DNA of 64,000 nucleotides, taken from positions 4,650,001-4,714,000 of the forward strand of contig OZ260079.1 of assembly GCA_965284365.1 (NCBI GenBank). Direction: 5' to 3'. The notes under the pieces were generated by a model. It was given only the letters and a program-made list of their open reading frames with translations, had not been told where the DNA came from and did not search any database. Below, one piece after another: positions 1-7,145 of the stretch. This stretch comes from Phragmitibacter sp965284365 (lineage in GTDB: Bacteria; Verrucomicrobiota; Verrucomicrobiia; Verrucomicrobiales; Verrucomicrobiaceae). Position 1 is the first letter of the stretch. The number at the start of each line of letters is the position of its first letter. A program made the translations under genes and the position numbers.

Positions 1-471
1 ATCGCCAAGAAAATCGGTGCCGCCTGCATCCTCGACATCGAAAACCACCACAACTTTGCCTGGAAAGAGACTCACACCATCAGTGGCCAGGAGCGTGAAA
101 TCATCGTCCACCGGAAAGGCGCTACTCCCGCCGACGTTGGCGTCCTCGGCGTCATCCCCGGCTCCATGGCCTCGCCCGGGTATGTCGTGCGTGGCAGAGG
201 CGTCGCCGCCTCTCTCAATAGCGCTTCTCACGGTGCAGGACGAGTCATGAGCCGATCCCAAGCCATGCAATCCTTCACTTGGAGCGGTGTCCGGAAACAA
301 CTCGCCGCCGCTGGCGTGGAACTGCTCTCCTCAGGCCTCGACGAAGTCCCAGGCGTCTATAAAGACATCGCCGAAGTCATGGCCGCCCAGACCGATTTGG
401 TCGAAGTCCTCGGTCGTTTCGATCCAAAAATCGTTAAAATGTGCCCACCCGGTGACCGCGCCGAAGACTGA
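1..471 (+). CDS. rtcB: RtcB-type RNA ligase, C-terminal part (cut by window start)
   Basis: RtcB ligases join 2',3'-cyclic-phosphate or 3'-phosphate RNA ends to 5'-OH ends in a Mn/GTP-dependent reaction, in tRNA splicing or RNA repair. The frame is open from base 1, so the N-terminal part lies outside the window. The visible 156 residues carry the family's C-terminal signatures: ENHHNF near residue 15, HRKGATP near residue 38, then IPGSMASPGYVVRG, and the closing DEVPGVYKDIAEVM segment followed by DLVEVLGRFDP. Family assignment is confident. The extent and start cannot be judged here. It ends about 300 bp before the rpmH operon on the same strand. That gap holds a promoter candidate, so co-transcription with rpmH is not implied. 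Confidence 0.9.
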   Translation: MAKKIGAACILDIENHHNFAWKETHTISGQEREIIVHRKGATPADVGVLGVIPGSMASPGYVVRGRGVAASLNSASHGAGRVMSRSQAMQSFTWSGVRKQLAAAGVELLSSGLDEVPGVYKDIAEVMAAQTDLVEVLGRFDPKIVKMCPPGDRAED

Positions 472-603
472 ATATTAGGTCACGACAAAGACATCCCGCG
501 ATGCCCGACGGAAGAGAAACACACAAAAAAAAGGAAAGCTTTATGGACTATTTACCTATGTAAATGATTCGAGAAGAGCCTCGCTCATTCAAAATCACCT
601 CAT

Positions 604-635
604 CCTTCGTGCCTTCGCGTCTTCGCGGTTAACCT
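604..635 (+). repeat. Dispersed intergenic repeat, copy 1
   Basis: This stretch contains CTTCGCGTCTTCGCGGT followed by TAACCT. A closely similar stretch occurs in the opposite orientation at 45968-45998, where the word is followed by GAACCT. Both copies are intergenic. The internal TTCGCG words recur but do not form a strong hairpin. The function is unknown. Confidence 0.55.
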
Positions 636-677
636 CTATTTAGGCGCACCCCGGATCCGCAGAATTGCACAGGGAAT

Positions 678-705
678 TTGACAGCCAGTGCAATACCCGT
701 ATTTT
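678..705 (+). promoter_or_regulatory. Candidate sigma70 promoter for the rpmH operon
   Basis: A perfect TTGACA at 678-683 is followed after 16 bp by TATTTT at 700-705, which matches the -10 consensus at four of six positions. The first start codon downstream is rpmH at 777, giving a leader of about 65 bases. The call rests on motif and position only. Confidence 0.5.
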
Positions 706-776
706 GGCTGCCCTTTGGCTTCTGGAAGTGATCGTTCCCCCCGGGCCACGGCGGAAATTTTCACCATCAGCGACCT

Positions 777-980
777 ATGAGCAAACGCACCTATCAACCC
801 TCCAAGCGCACCCGCAAACAACAGTTCGGGTATCGCGCCCGCACCAAGACGGTCAACGGCCGTGATATCCTGCGCCGCCGCCGCCGTGCCGGTCGCAAAC
901 GCTTGCTGCCAAAGGGAGTGGAAATGCACTTCAAGCGCCACACCCAGCAGCACAATACCAGCGGATACCCCAGCTACTGA
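777..980 (+). CDS. rpmH: 50S ribosomal protein L34
   Basis: L34 is a small, very basic protein of the large ribosomal subunit. The 67-residue product starts MSKRTYQPSKRTRKQQ and contains the family core GYRARTKTVNGRDILRRRRRAGRKRL, cited here as a range near residues 18-43. It is longer than the usual 44-50 residues because of a C-terminal tail, EMHFKRHTQQHNTSGYPSY, with no known role. It heads the conserved rpmH-rnpA-yidD-yidC-jag order found near many bacterial replication origins. rnpA begins 22 bp downstream. No clear Shine-Dalgarno precedes the ATG, as is common in this window. Confidence 0.97.
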   Translation: MSKRTYQPSKRTRKQQFGYRARTKTVNGRDILRRRRRAGRKRLLPKGVEMHFKRHTQQHNTSGYPSY

Positions 981-1002
981 GCCGGAACCCTCCTATCCGG
1001 AC

Positions 1003-1380
1003 ATGGGCCTCCCTGAGTCGCGCCGATTAAAAGACTCCGCCGATTTTGCCCGCGTGCGGGCTGAAGGGACAGCCTATCCCGGAAAATTCCTGCTCTTGGG
1101 AGTTCTGCCAGTTCAGGCAGACTCCTCTCCGTGGCGCTGTGGCTTCATCACCACCAAAAAAATCGGCAACGCCGTCTGGCGGAACCGTATCCGCCGCAGA
1201 CTGCGCGAAATCGCACGCGCCGCTCCCATCCGGGATGGTTTCTGTATTGTCACCATCGCCCGGTGGCGCGCGCCCCAGGCCAGCTTCACGGAACTCCGTG
1301 ATGATTGGCTCCGTGTGGCGCGCCGCGCCCGTATCCTGCTCGACCGCAACAAACCCGAACCCGAGGTTGCGTCGTCGTGA
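1003..1380 (+). CDS. rnpA: Ribonuclease P protein component
   Basis: RnpA is the protein subunit of RNase P, which with the catalytic RNA rnpB trims tRNA 5' leaders. The 125-residue product has the family's N-terminal RRLKDSADFARVRAEG helix and the RNR signature in NAVWRNRIRRRLRE near residues 58-71, preceded by GFITTKKIGNA. The ATG at 1003 gives a normal-length protein. Upstream in-frame starts would run into rpmH in another frame. Its stop overlaps the GTG start of yidD by 4 bp (GTGA), suggesting translational coupling. The rnpB RNA gene is not in this window. Confidence 0.95.
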   Translation: MGLPESRRLKDSADFARVRAEGTAYPGKFLLLGVLPVQADSSPWRCGFITTKKIGNAVWRNRIRRRLREIARAAPIRDGFCIVTIARWRAPQASFTELRDDWLRVARRARILLDRNKPEPEVASS

Positions 1381-1721
1381 AATGGATCATCCGCATGCTG
1401 ATTCGCGGCTACCAGATAGCCATCTCACCGGTGCTGCATTTCGCCGCCGGTCCCGCAGGAGGCTGCCGTTACACGCCCTCATGCTCGCGCTACTTTCTCC
1501 AGGCCGTGGAAATTCATGGAGTCTTGCGCGGCTCTTGGCTTGGAATCAAGCGCATTGGCCGCTGCCATCCATGGGGTGGGAAAGGGGAGGACCCCGTTCC
1601 GCCCCTCGAGGCATTTTCGCCAAAAGTGTCCCATCACCACTGTGGCTGCGGTCATACTCACGACCAGTCGGCCTCTCAGTCGCACAGCCCCTCCGCTGAT
1701 TCTTCTCCCAAATCTCCCTAA
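1377..1721 (+). CDS. yidD: Membrane protein insertion efficiency factor YidD
   Basis: YidD is a small membrane-associated protein that assists YidC-dependent insertion. The GTG at 1377 overlaps the rnpA stop by 4 bp and gives 114 residues. The family core is clear: an N-terminal amphipathic stretch (IIRMLIRGYQIAISP), then CRYTPSCSRYFLQAVEIHG near residues 34-52 with the conserved cysteines, and GIKRIGRCHPWGGKGEDPVP. Most YidD proteins stop at 70-85 residues. This one has an extra tail from about residue 80 that includes HHHCGCGHTH at residues 86-95, which looks able to bind metal, and then a Ser-rich end. yidC follows after 52 bp. Confidence 0.92.
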   Translation: MKWIIRMLIRGYQIAISPVLHFAAGPAGGCRYTPSCSRYFLQAVEIHGVLRGSWLGIKRIGRCHPWGGKGEDPVPPLEAFSPKVSHHHCGCGHTHDQSASQSHSPSADSSPKSP

Positions 1722-1773
1722 CCTCAGCGGCATTTCACCCCTCTTCCTCACACAACTGATATTCTGATTTCTA

Positions 1774-3618
1774 ATGGACCGTAAAGCTTGGATTGTTGTT
1801 ATCTTGTGCGCCCTCGGCATGGCCGCAAATGGCTGGTGGATGGTCACCCGTCAGCCACCTGTCGTTCCACCGGCGCCAGCCGCTGCCACCACGCCAGCAG
1901 CCGCAGCCACAAATCCGGCAGCACCACCCACAGCTACCGCCCCTGTCACTCCAGGAGCACAGCCACCCGCTCCAGGAACACTACCTGCCACACCGGCTGT
2001 GACGGAAGAAAAAGTGGAGCTGACCAATGCGGACGTCGTTTACACCTTCACTTCAAAGGGTGGTGGTATTGAAAAAGCCACTCTCCTCACCACCAAGGAC
2101 AAGGTCGCTTTGAATGCTCGAGGGAAAGCCGCCATCGGCTCCCTCAGCGGCGCCCCTCGCTCCTATGAAGAGCTGAACTACCGCGTCGTGGATAAGACAG
2201 ACAAGCGCATCGTCTTCGAGGCTCAAATGCCCAATCAGGTGCTTGTCCGCAAAGAATATGCCTTCACGGAAGGCGAGGGGAGCAATACCCACCTGCTAAA
2301 CTTCAAGATCACGCTCACCAACCAAGGCACTGCCAAGGTCTCCAGCGACAGCTTTTACATCTACACCGGCGCGGCATCTTCCCTCCGCCCCGATGAAGTG
2401 GAAGTCCCAGCTTTTACCTGGAACATCGCTGGTGACGAGGACTACTTTGCGACTACCAGCTTCCGCGAAGGCGCCAACTGGATTGGTATGGGGGGACCCA
2501 TTCGTGAGATATCGATCACGCAGACCGATCGCCTACGTTGGGCCGGTGTCATGAGCCGGTTTTATACCACGCTCATTACCCCGAAGGAGGACCAGCCCGC
2601 CCGCATGTGGGGCGACCGTTTCCTGGTGGATCACTCGAACGACGAGTTCAAGACGGATCCGAAAGCGGGCAATGACTTCGCCATCCATGGCGGTCTTAGC
2701 CTTCCCTTGGTAGAACTCGATCCGCAAACCTCGAAGTCCTACGACTTCCGTATCTACACCGGGGCAAAGGTTTATCAGGAGCTCAATGCCATCGATACCG
2801 CGAAGGATCAGCCGGACAGGCAGCTCCGCAGTGTCATGCATTATGGCTGGTTTTCCTTCATCAGCCGCATCCTCGTGGCTGGACTGCGCATGTTCCACGA
2901 TTGGACCGGAAACTGGGGTGTCGCCATCATCTTGCTCACCGTTTGCGTGCGTTCCGTCCTGTGGCCCATCCAGGCCCGGTCGAATGCGACCATGAAGCGC
3001 ATGGGCCTTCTCTCGCCGAAGCTGAAGGAACTCCAGGAAAAGTACAAGGACGACCCTCAGCGCCTCAACACGGAGATGATGAAGCTATACCGTGAGTATG
3101 GCGTCAATCCCGTGGGCGGCTGTCTTCCGCTGCTGGTTCAGATCCCGATCTTCTTCGGATTCTATGCCGTTTTGCGATACGCGGCGGAATTGCGCGGCCA
3201 GTCGTTCCTCTGGGTGGATGATTTGTCCATGCCGGACACCGTGGCCCATCTCTTTAACTATCCAGTGAACCCCCTCCCGCTCATCATGGGCGTGACCATG
3301 TTCCTCCAGATGAAGCTCACGCCGCAGCCCGCCAGCGCGGACAAGACACAGCAGCGCATCTTCATGCTGATGCCGTTCATGTTCCTCTTCTTCTGCTACC
3401 ATTTCGCATCCGCCCTCGCTTTGTATTGGAGTGCGCAAAACATCTATAGTATCTTCCAGGCGCAGATCAGCCGCCTCTGGCAGAAAGATCCCGTTCTGAC
3501 GAAGGTCGCTCCTGCACCACCGTCGGGCGGCTCCGGCGGTGCCAGCAAAGCCAAAGACAAGCCATCCACGCCTCGCCTCGGCGGTGGCAGCACCAAATCC
3601 TCAGGTAAGAAGCGCTAG
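1774..3618 (+). CDS. yidC: Membrane protein insertase YidC
   Basis: YidC inserts and folds inner-membrane proteins, alone or with SecYEG. The 614-residue product has the Gram-negative layout. An N-terminal membrane helix covers roughly residues 5-23. A long Pro/Ala/Thr linker runs to about residue 75. The periplasmic beta-domain spans about 80-340. The conserved insertase core follows, with membrane segments beginning near 350 (RILVAGLRMFHDWTGNWGVAI) and PIQARSNATMKRM, NPVGGCLPLLVQIPIF and the final helices to about 570. The tail is rich in Gly, Ser and Lys, ending SSGKKR, as expected for a ribosome-contacting cytosolic end. jag follows after 15 bp, so the two are probably co-transcribed. Confidence 0.97.
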   Translation: MDRKAWIVVILCALGMAANGWWMVTRQPPVVPPAPAAATTPAAAATNPAAPPTATAPVTPGAQPPAPGTLPATPAVTEEKVELTNADVVYTFTSKGGGIEKATLLTTKDKVALNARGKAAIGSLSGAPRSYEELNYRVVDKTDKRIVFEAQMPNQVLVRKEYAFTEGEGSNTHLLNFKITLTNQGTAKVSSDSFYIYTGAASSLRPDEVEVPAFTWNIAGDEDYFATTSFREGANWIGMGGPIREISITQTDRLRWAGVMSRFYTTLITPKEDQPARMWGDRFLVDHSNDEFKTDPKAGNDFAIHGGLSLPLVELDPQTSKSYDFRIYTGAKVYQELNAIDTAKDQPDRQLRSVMHYGWFSFISRILVAGLRMFHDWTGNWGVAIILLTVCVRSVLWPIQARSNATMKRMGLLSPKLKELQEKYKDDPQRLNTEMMKLYREYGVNPVGGCLPLLVQIPIFFGFYAVLRYAAELRGQSFLWVDDLSMPDTVAHLFNYPVNPLPLIMGVTMFLQMKLTPQPASADKTQQRIFMLMPFMFLFFCYHFASALALYWSAQNIYSIFQAQISRLWQKDPVLTKVAPAPPSGGSGGASKAKDKPSTPRLGGGSTKSSGKKR

Positions 3619-3633
3619 TTTTTTTAATTCTCC

Positions 3634-4098
3634 ATGACTCCTCCCCTCGAACACGCCAGCCAGATTCTGGATACCCTCCTGGGGTATCTCGGGTTTGTGG
3701 TGCAGATCGAGCAGGAAGAAGCTCCGGAAGGCCCCACTCTCCAAATCCTCACCGAGGAAACGGACGCCCTCATCGGCCGCAATGGCGCCACCTTGGATGA
3801 CATCCAATACTTGGTGAACCGCATCCTTCAGCGCCGCGATCCCCAATCCCCTCGCATCCGGGTAGATGTGGAATACTTCCGCACCATCCGCGAAGACCGT
3901 CTCCTGGAAAAGGTCCGCGAGTTCGCCGAGCGCGTTCGCGCCACCGGTCAGCCCGTCGCGCTGAACCCCATGAACAGCTACTACCGGCGACTCGTCCACA
4001 ACATGTTTGTGAACGACGCCATCATCCAAAGCGAAAGCGAAAAAGGCGATGACCGCTTTAAGCGCATCACGCTAAAGCGCCGCGCGCCAAAGGCCTAA
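3634..4098 (+). CDS. jag: Jag-like KH/R3H RNA-binding protein
   Basis: This 154-residue protein matches Jag (SpoIIIJ-associated, also called KhpB-related). A KH-like domain covers about residues 5-75, with the loop ALIGRNGATLDDIQYLVNRI. An R3H domain follows, with its RxxxH signature in YYRRLVHNMF near residues 111-120. The N-terminal Jag_N domain of longer homologues is absent. It probably binds RNA or single-stranded nucleic acid. The position directly after yidC is the standard one. The gene ends at 4098 and is followed by 500 bp without a gene, occupied by palindromic repeats that may affect the 3' end of this transcript. Confidence 0.9.
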   Translation: MTPPLEHASQILDTLLGYLGFVVQIEQEEAPEGPTLQILTEETDALIGRNGATLDDIQYLVNRILQRRDPQSPRIRVDVEYFRTIREDRLLEKVREFAERVRATGQPVALNPMNSYYRRLVHNMFVNDAIIQSESEKGDDRFKRITLKRRAPKA

Positions 4099-4105
4099 AG
4101 GGAGC

Positions 4106-4122
4106 GCGGCTGTCCCAGCCGC
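4106..4122. repeat. Short perfect hairpin after jag
   Basis: GCGGCTG, TCC, CAGCCGC: seven-base arms around a three-base loop, 7 bp after the jag stop. There is no T-run after it, so it is not a classic terminator. It resembles other intergenic hairpins in this window. Confidence 0.5.
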
Positions 4123-4178
4123 AAGCATTCTTCGAAGCAGTCGGCCACCCGTCCCACCGCCTCCGCCTCGGCATACCC

Positions 4179-4375
4179 AAGACTTTTCGGAGTGCTGAGA
4201 TGGCCGTCAACGGCCTTTTCGGCCTCGTTGCCTGCCCCAGATACATAACATCACTCCCCACCACAGCCAGCCGATCCGGTTTGGAGTGCGGAAGCTTGCT
4301 TCCGCTTTGCGGTTGGAGGAGCTTGCTCCGACGTGGCGCGGAGCCGTCCTACCCCTGACAAATCCTCGCCACCAA
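4179..4375 (+). repeat. Composite palindromic repeat, copy A
   Basis: The element starts with a 24-bp block at 4179-4202 found exactly, inverted, at 32358-32381. A first hairpin follows (GGCCGT/ACGGCC, 4202-4215). Then comes a spacer to TTTGGAGTGCG (4280-4290). A second hairpin has arms GCGGAAGC (4288-4295) and GCTTCCGC (4298-4305) around TT. A third is GGAGC-TT-GCTCC (4318-4329), and CCTGACAA closes it near 4360. Related copies with different but still complementary arms lie at 4390, 32197 and 33118. The element sits on the coding strand between jag and the next plus-strand gene. Confidence 0.7.
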
Positions 4376-4389
4376 TCTCTTCGTGCCAC

Positions 4390-4500
4390 TCGGACCCGGA
4401 GTGCGGTGGCTTGCCACCGCTCGGTTGGAGGAGCTTGCTCCGACGCGGCGTAGCGCTGCTTTTCTCCTGACAAGTCTCGGACACCAATCATCGCGCTGCT
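4390..4500 (+). repeat. Composite palindromic repeat, copy B
   Basis: This is a partial tandem copy, about 115 bp after copy A. It has GGAGTGCG, then a hairpin with arms GCGGTGGC (4403-4410) and GCCACCGC (4413-4420) around TT, then GGAGC-TT-GCTCC (4430-4441), then CTCCTGACAA. Compared with copy A the first stem differs at two positions on each side, and both changes keep pairing (AA to TG on the left arm, TT to CA on the right). The 5' block of copy A is missing. Confidence 0.7.
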
Positions 4501-4599
4501 GCAAATAGGGGCGGTTTTGTCGCCCGACCACTGAATCGAATCTTACTTTCAGCCTCTTGATGCAGTGGTGCTTATCCTTCATCGTAAGAGCCACATCCC

Positions 4600-5025
4600 A
4601 TGTCCCTCTTCCACCACTCCCGCGAATTCCCCGTCCCACCTGAAGCCGTCTTCGCCGCCATCCAGGACCCAGCCCGTCTCGCCCGCTGGTGGGGACCCGA
4701 GGGCTTCACAAACACCTTTGATACCTTCGAGTTTCGCGAAGGCGGCCAATGGCTCTTTACCATGCACGGCCCCGATGGTGCCAACTACCCAAACGAATCC
4801 GAGTTCCTCGAGATCATCCCCAACACCCTCGTCAGGATTAAACACGTCAACCTGCCTCACTTCGAACTCTCCATAACCCTCGAACCCAGCGAAAAGGGCA
4901 CCAAGCTCACTTGGGTGGGAGACTTCGAGAACGATGAATTCGCAGAAAAACTGCGTGGCTTCCTCGAGAATGCCAACGAGCAAAACCTGGATCGTTTGGC
5001 TCTAGAGTTGGCTGCTGGTGCCTAG
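4600..5025 (+). CDS. SRPBCC / AHSA1-like domain protein
   Basis: The 141-residue cytosolic protein has the START-like AHSA1 pattern. REFPVPPEAVFAAIQDPARLARWWGPEGF forms the N-terminal part, cited as residues 8-36. FEFREGGQWLFTMHGPDG follows, then a strand pair ending LTWVGDFE, and a closing long helix. These folds bind hydrophobic ligands or act on Hsp90-like partners. No substrate can be inferred. There is no signal peptide. The ATG at 4600 follows the repeat block directly and lacks a strong ribosome binding site. The next gene starts about 90 bp downstream on the same strand. Confidence 0.8.
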   Translation: MSLFHHSREFPVPPEAVFAAIQDPARLARWWGPEGFTNTFDTFEFREGGQWLFTMHGPDGANYPNESEFLEIIPNTLVRIKHVNLPHFELSITLEPSEKGTKLTWVGDFENDEFAEKLRGFLENANEQNLDRLALELAAGA

Positions 5026-5114
5026 AACCTCGCCGAGCTTTTTGCGGTCATCACCAGTCGGGAGAATAAGGACAAGTGTCCGCATAACCCGACGCGCCAA
5101 CTTGACTCACCATC

Positions 5115-5561
5115 ATGTGGCAACTATCGAACCTCATGCCTGAAGCACTGCCACCGGACATCGTGTTGAATCCCTATGATCTTGGATGGGTCGCCGAGGT
5201 GCCCAAGTCTCGCGGCTCATTCTTGTCCCATGAGATCCTTCTGCGTATACACACACGCTCGGAATATGCAGTCGGCGAAGCGCCCCAGCCAGATGCCTCC
5301 GAGTTGGAACTGACAGAGCGCATCCTAAGGCAGTTGCCCGCGCTCATGGCCGACTGCGAAACTCAATTCCAGACCTACGCGGAAAAGTCCGCTCCCGAGG
5401 CAGTTGCACACATCAGCAATCCGCACATCTGGATCGACCGTGAGTCAGTCGATGATGGTTTCAAATGGACTTTTATCGTCGAGAGGAATGACGCCCCCTC
5501 TGTCCGCTATCACATCGATTTTGAAGACATGATGTGCTTTGGCATTTGGGCCGAGAGCTGA
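5115..5561 (+). CDS. Uncharacterised 148-residue protein
   Basis: I do not recognise a family. The product is acidic and soluble-looking, with no signal peptide or membrane segment. A helical middle (SELELTERILRQLPALMADC) is followed by PHIWIDRE and a strand-like C-terminus ending DFEDMMCFGIWAES. The single clean ATG at 5115 and sensible composition support a real gene. The 210-bp gap after it contains a promoter for the next gene, so the two are probably not one transcript. Confidence 0.6.
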   Translation: MWQLSNLMPEALPPDIVLNPYDLGWVAEVPKSRGSFLSHEILLRIHTRSEYAVGEAPQPDASELELTERILRQLPALMADCETQFQTYAEKSAPEAVAHISNPHIWIDRESVDDGFKWTFIVERNDAPSVRYHIDFEDMMCFGIWAES

Positions 5562-5699
5562 TCTTCAGACCTTGGCTACCGGATTAATGCATTTCCGATA
5601 GTCAAAACAGGTGCCAATCGGAGCCACCGATTCAGGAGCGCCTTCACCTCCTTGATCTGGCAGATCAACTTGACCCGCCTCATTTTGCGGTCTGGGAAG

Positions 5700-5745
5700 T
5701 TGCGCAACGGGCACAGTATATTATAATTACCATAATTAGGTAATT
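5700..5745 (+). promoter_or_regulatory. Candidate promoter with overlapping inverted repeat
   Basis: TTGCGC at 5700-5705 and a perfect TATAAT at 5722-5727 are 16 bp apart, a good sigma70 pattern. AATTACC (5725-5731) and GGTAATT (5739-5745) form an inverted repeat over the -10 element and likely start site, a place where a repressor could act. The gene at 5775 starts about 40 bp downstream of the expected transcription start. Confidence 0.5.
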
Positions 5746-5774
5746 CCGCACTTCTACCCGTCTGCCCCGTAGTC

Positions 5775-6908
5775 ATGTTCGCATTTAGAGTCTTGTTCGT
5801 CGTTTTATTATTTGGTCCCCCCACCACCGGTGTGATTTTCGCCCAGGCAACTCCTCCCGCGTTGCCCAAGCCCCCAGTGTATGAGGTCCTCCCTAAAAAA
5901 CCGGATGGCACCCGTAAGATCGGCCGCGACGATGTGCTGGGTTTCCACGACCCTGTATTCGAACTCATAGAAGGCTACCAGGAGGAAACGAAGAAGTATT
6001 TTGTGGCCCGTGAATTCTCCAAGTTGGAGGCCGAAGCCTCGGAACTGCGTAAAAACAAGACGCTCTTCAGCCATGGATTGCCGAAGATCATCCGTTTCTA
6101 TGAGTCTTTTGGCGACGTGGAGAAAATCGACTCACCCGCCGACATCTGGGAAGTGCATGACGAACTCCACCGGGATTGGATGGAAGCCATGCCAGACTCC
6201 GTTACGGCTGCTACAGCCTACGCCTATTTCCTCACGGAATACGCCAGGCACGCTCGTGGTGACGGAATCGACACTCATGACACCTTGGAAGGTTTGAAGC
6301 TCTATGTAGAGCGGATGCAACAAGCTAGTGAGACCGCCGCAGTAGCACTCAGCCTGCAGGAGAAGGACTCATTTACCCTACAGGTCATGTTCACCATCGC
6401 TCAACGGCAGGGTTGGGACGACGATAGCATGAAGAAACTCATCGAGGTCGCACACAATTTTGATCCCACTTTCTGGGGTTATGACGTTGCCAGATCTTAC
6501 TCGTTATTGTCAAGGTGGGGCCGGAAGGTTGGCGATTGGGATGCTTTTGCCAGGGAGACCGCAGCGCGTCCAGATGGGCTGGGCGCGGAGTTGTATGCTC
6601 GCATCGTCATCAATCGCATGGGTGATTTTAAAAACGTCTTTGAGCAAGCCCCCCTCTCTTGGCCCTTGGTGAAGGAGGGTATGGCCCAGATGCGCAAGAA
6701 ATATCCTGATTCTGCATACGTGCTTCAGATGAGCGCTCGCCTGGCCAGCCTCGCCCTCGACCGGGAAACCGCATGCGAACTCTTTGATAAGCTCGAAGGC
6801 AAATACGAGCACAATGTATGGAGTGACTATCGCGTCTACGTCCGCTACTGGAACTGGGCACATTTTGGGGAGATGGACTACTCCGCTGAACTCAACGGCG
6901 AATACTAG
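5775..6908 (+). CDS. Secreted protein of unknown function
   Basis: The 377-residue product begins with a clear signal peptide (MFAFRVLFVVLLFG, cleavage likely after residue 24, IFAQ). The rest is largely helical with repeated aromatic residues, for example YQEETKKYFVAREFSKLEAE near residue 58 and a run of helix pairs to the end. It could be a TPR-like or DUF4034-like exported protein, but I cannot place it in a family from sequence alone. It has its own promoter candidate at 5700-5745 and no co-directional neighbour downstream, since the next genes are on the minus strand. Confidence 0.65.
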   Translation: MFAFRVLFVVLLFGPPTTGVIFAQATPPALPKPPVYEVLPKKPDGTRKIGRDDVLGFHDPVFELIEGYQEETKKYFVAREFSKLEAEASELRKNKTLFSHGLPKIIRFYESFGDVEKIDSPADIWEVHDELHRDWMEAMPDSVTAATAYAYFLTEYARHARGDGIDTHDTLEGLKLYVERMQQASETAAVALSLQEKDSFTLQVMFTIAQRQGWDDDSMKKLIEVAHNFDPTFWGYDVARSYSLLSRWGRKVGDWDAFARETAARPDGLGAELYARIVINRMGDFKNVFEQAPLSWPLVKEGMAQMRKKYPDSAYVLQMSARLASLALDRETACELFDKLEGKYEHNVWSDYRVYVRYWNWAHFGEMDYSAELNGEY

Positions 6909-7145
6909 TTGCCACTATTCGGCTCAGTTGAGCTTCAACTGCCCTCGCTAACCATTGCGCACTTCCATGGCAACTGGCACTTTCCCACATGCCACGCTCA
7001 ACGTACGAACCTCGCATGTCGGAACACCTCATCGCCCTTTGGCGCCGTTTTTAGGCACTTCCACACACCATCCGCACTTGGCCTGCAATAGAAAGCAAAA
7101 CCTCACGCGCATATCGGCAGCGCGAAGTTTAGCGAGCGACCGAGC

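Larger units (their letters stand above)
472..776. other. Intergenic region between rtcB and rpmH
   Basis: No convincing gene is present. The first 120 bp are AT-rich and include an A-run near 525-532. A dispersed repeat word lies at 604-635 and a sigma70-like promoter at 678-705. The rest shows nothing I can name. Confidence 0.5.

Noticed and set aside
4179..4500. Insertion sequence or transposon
   Set aside because: The repeats are non-coding, have no transposase gene in the window, and no target-site duplications could be defined by eye.
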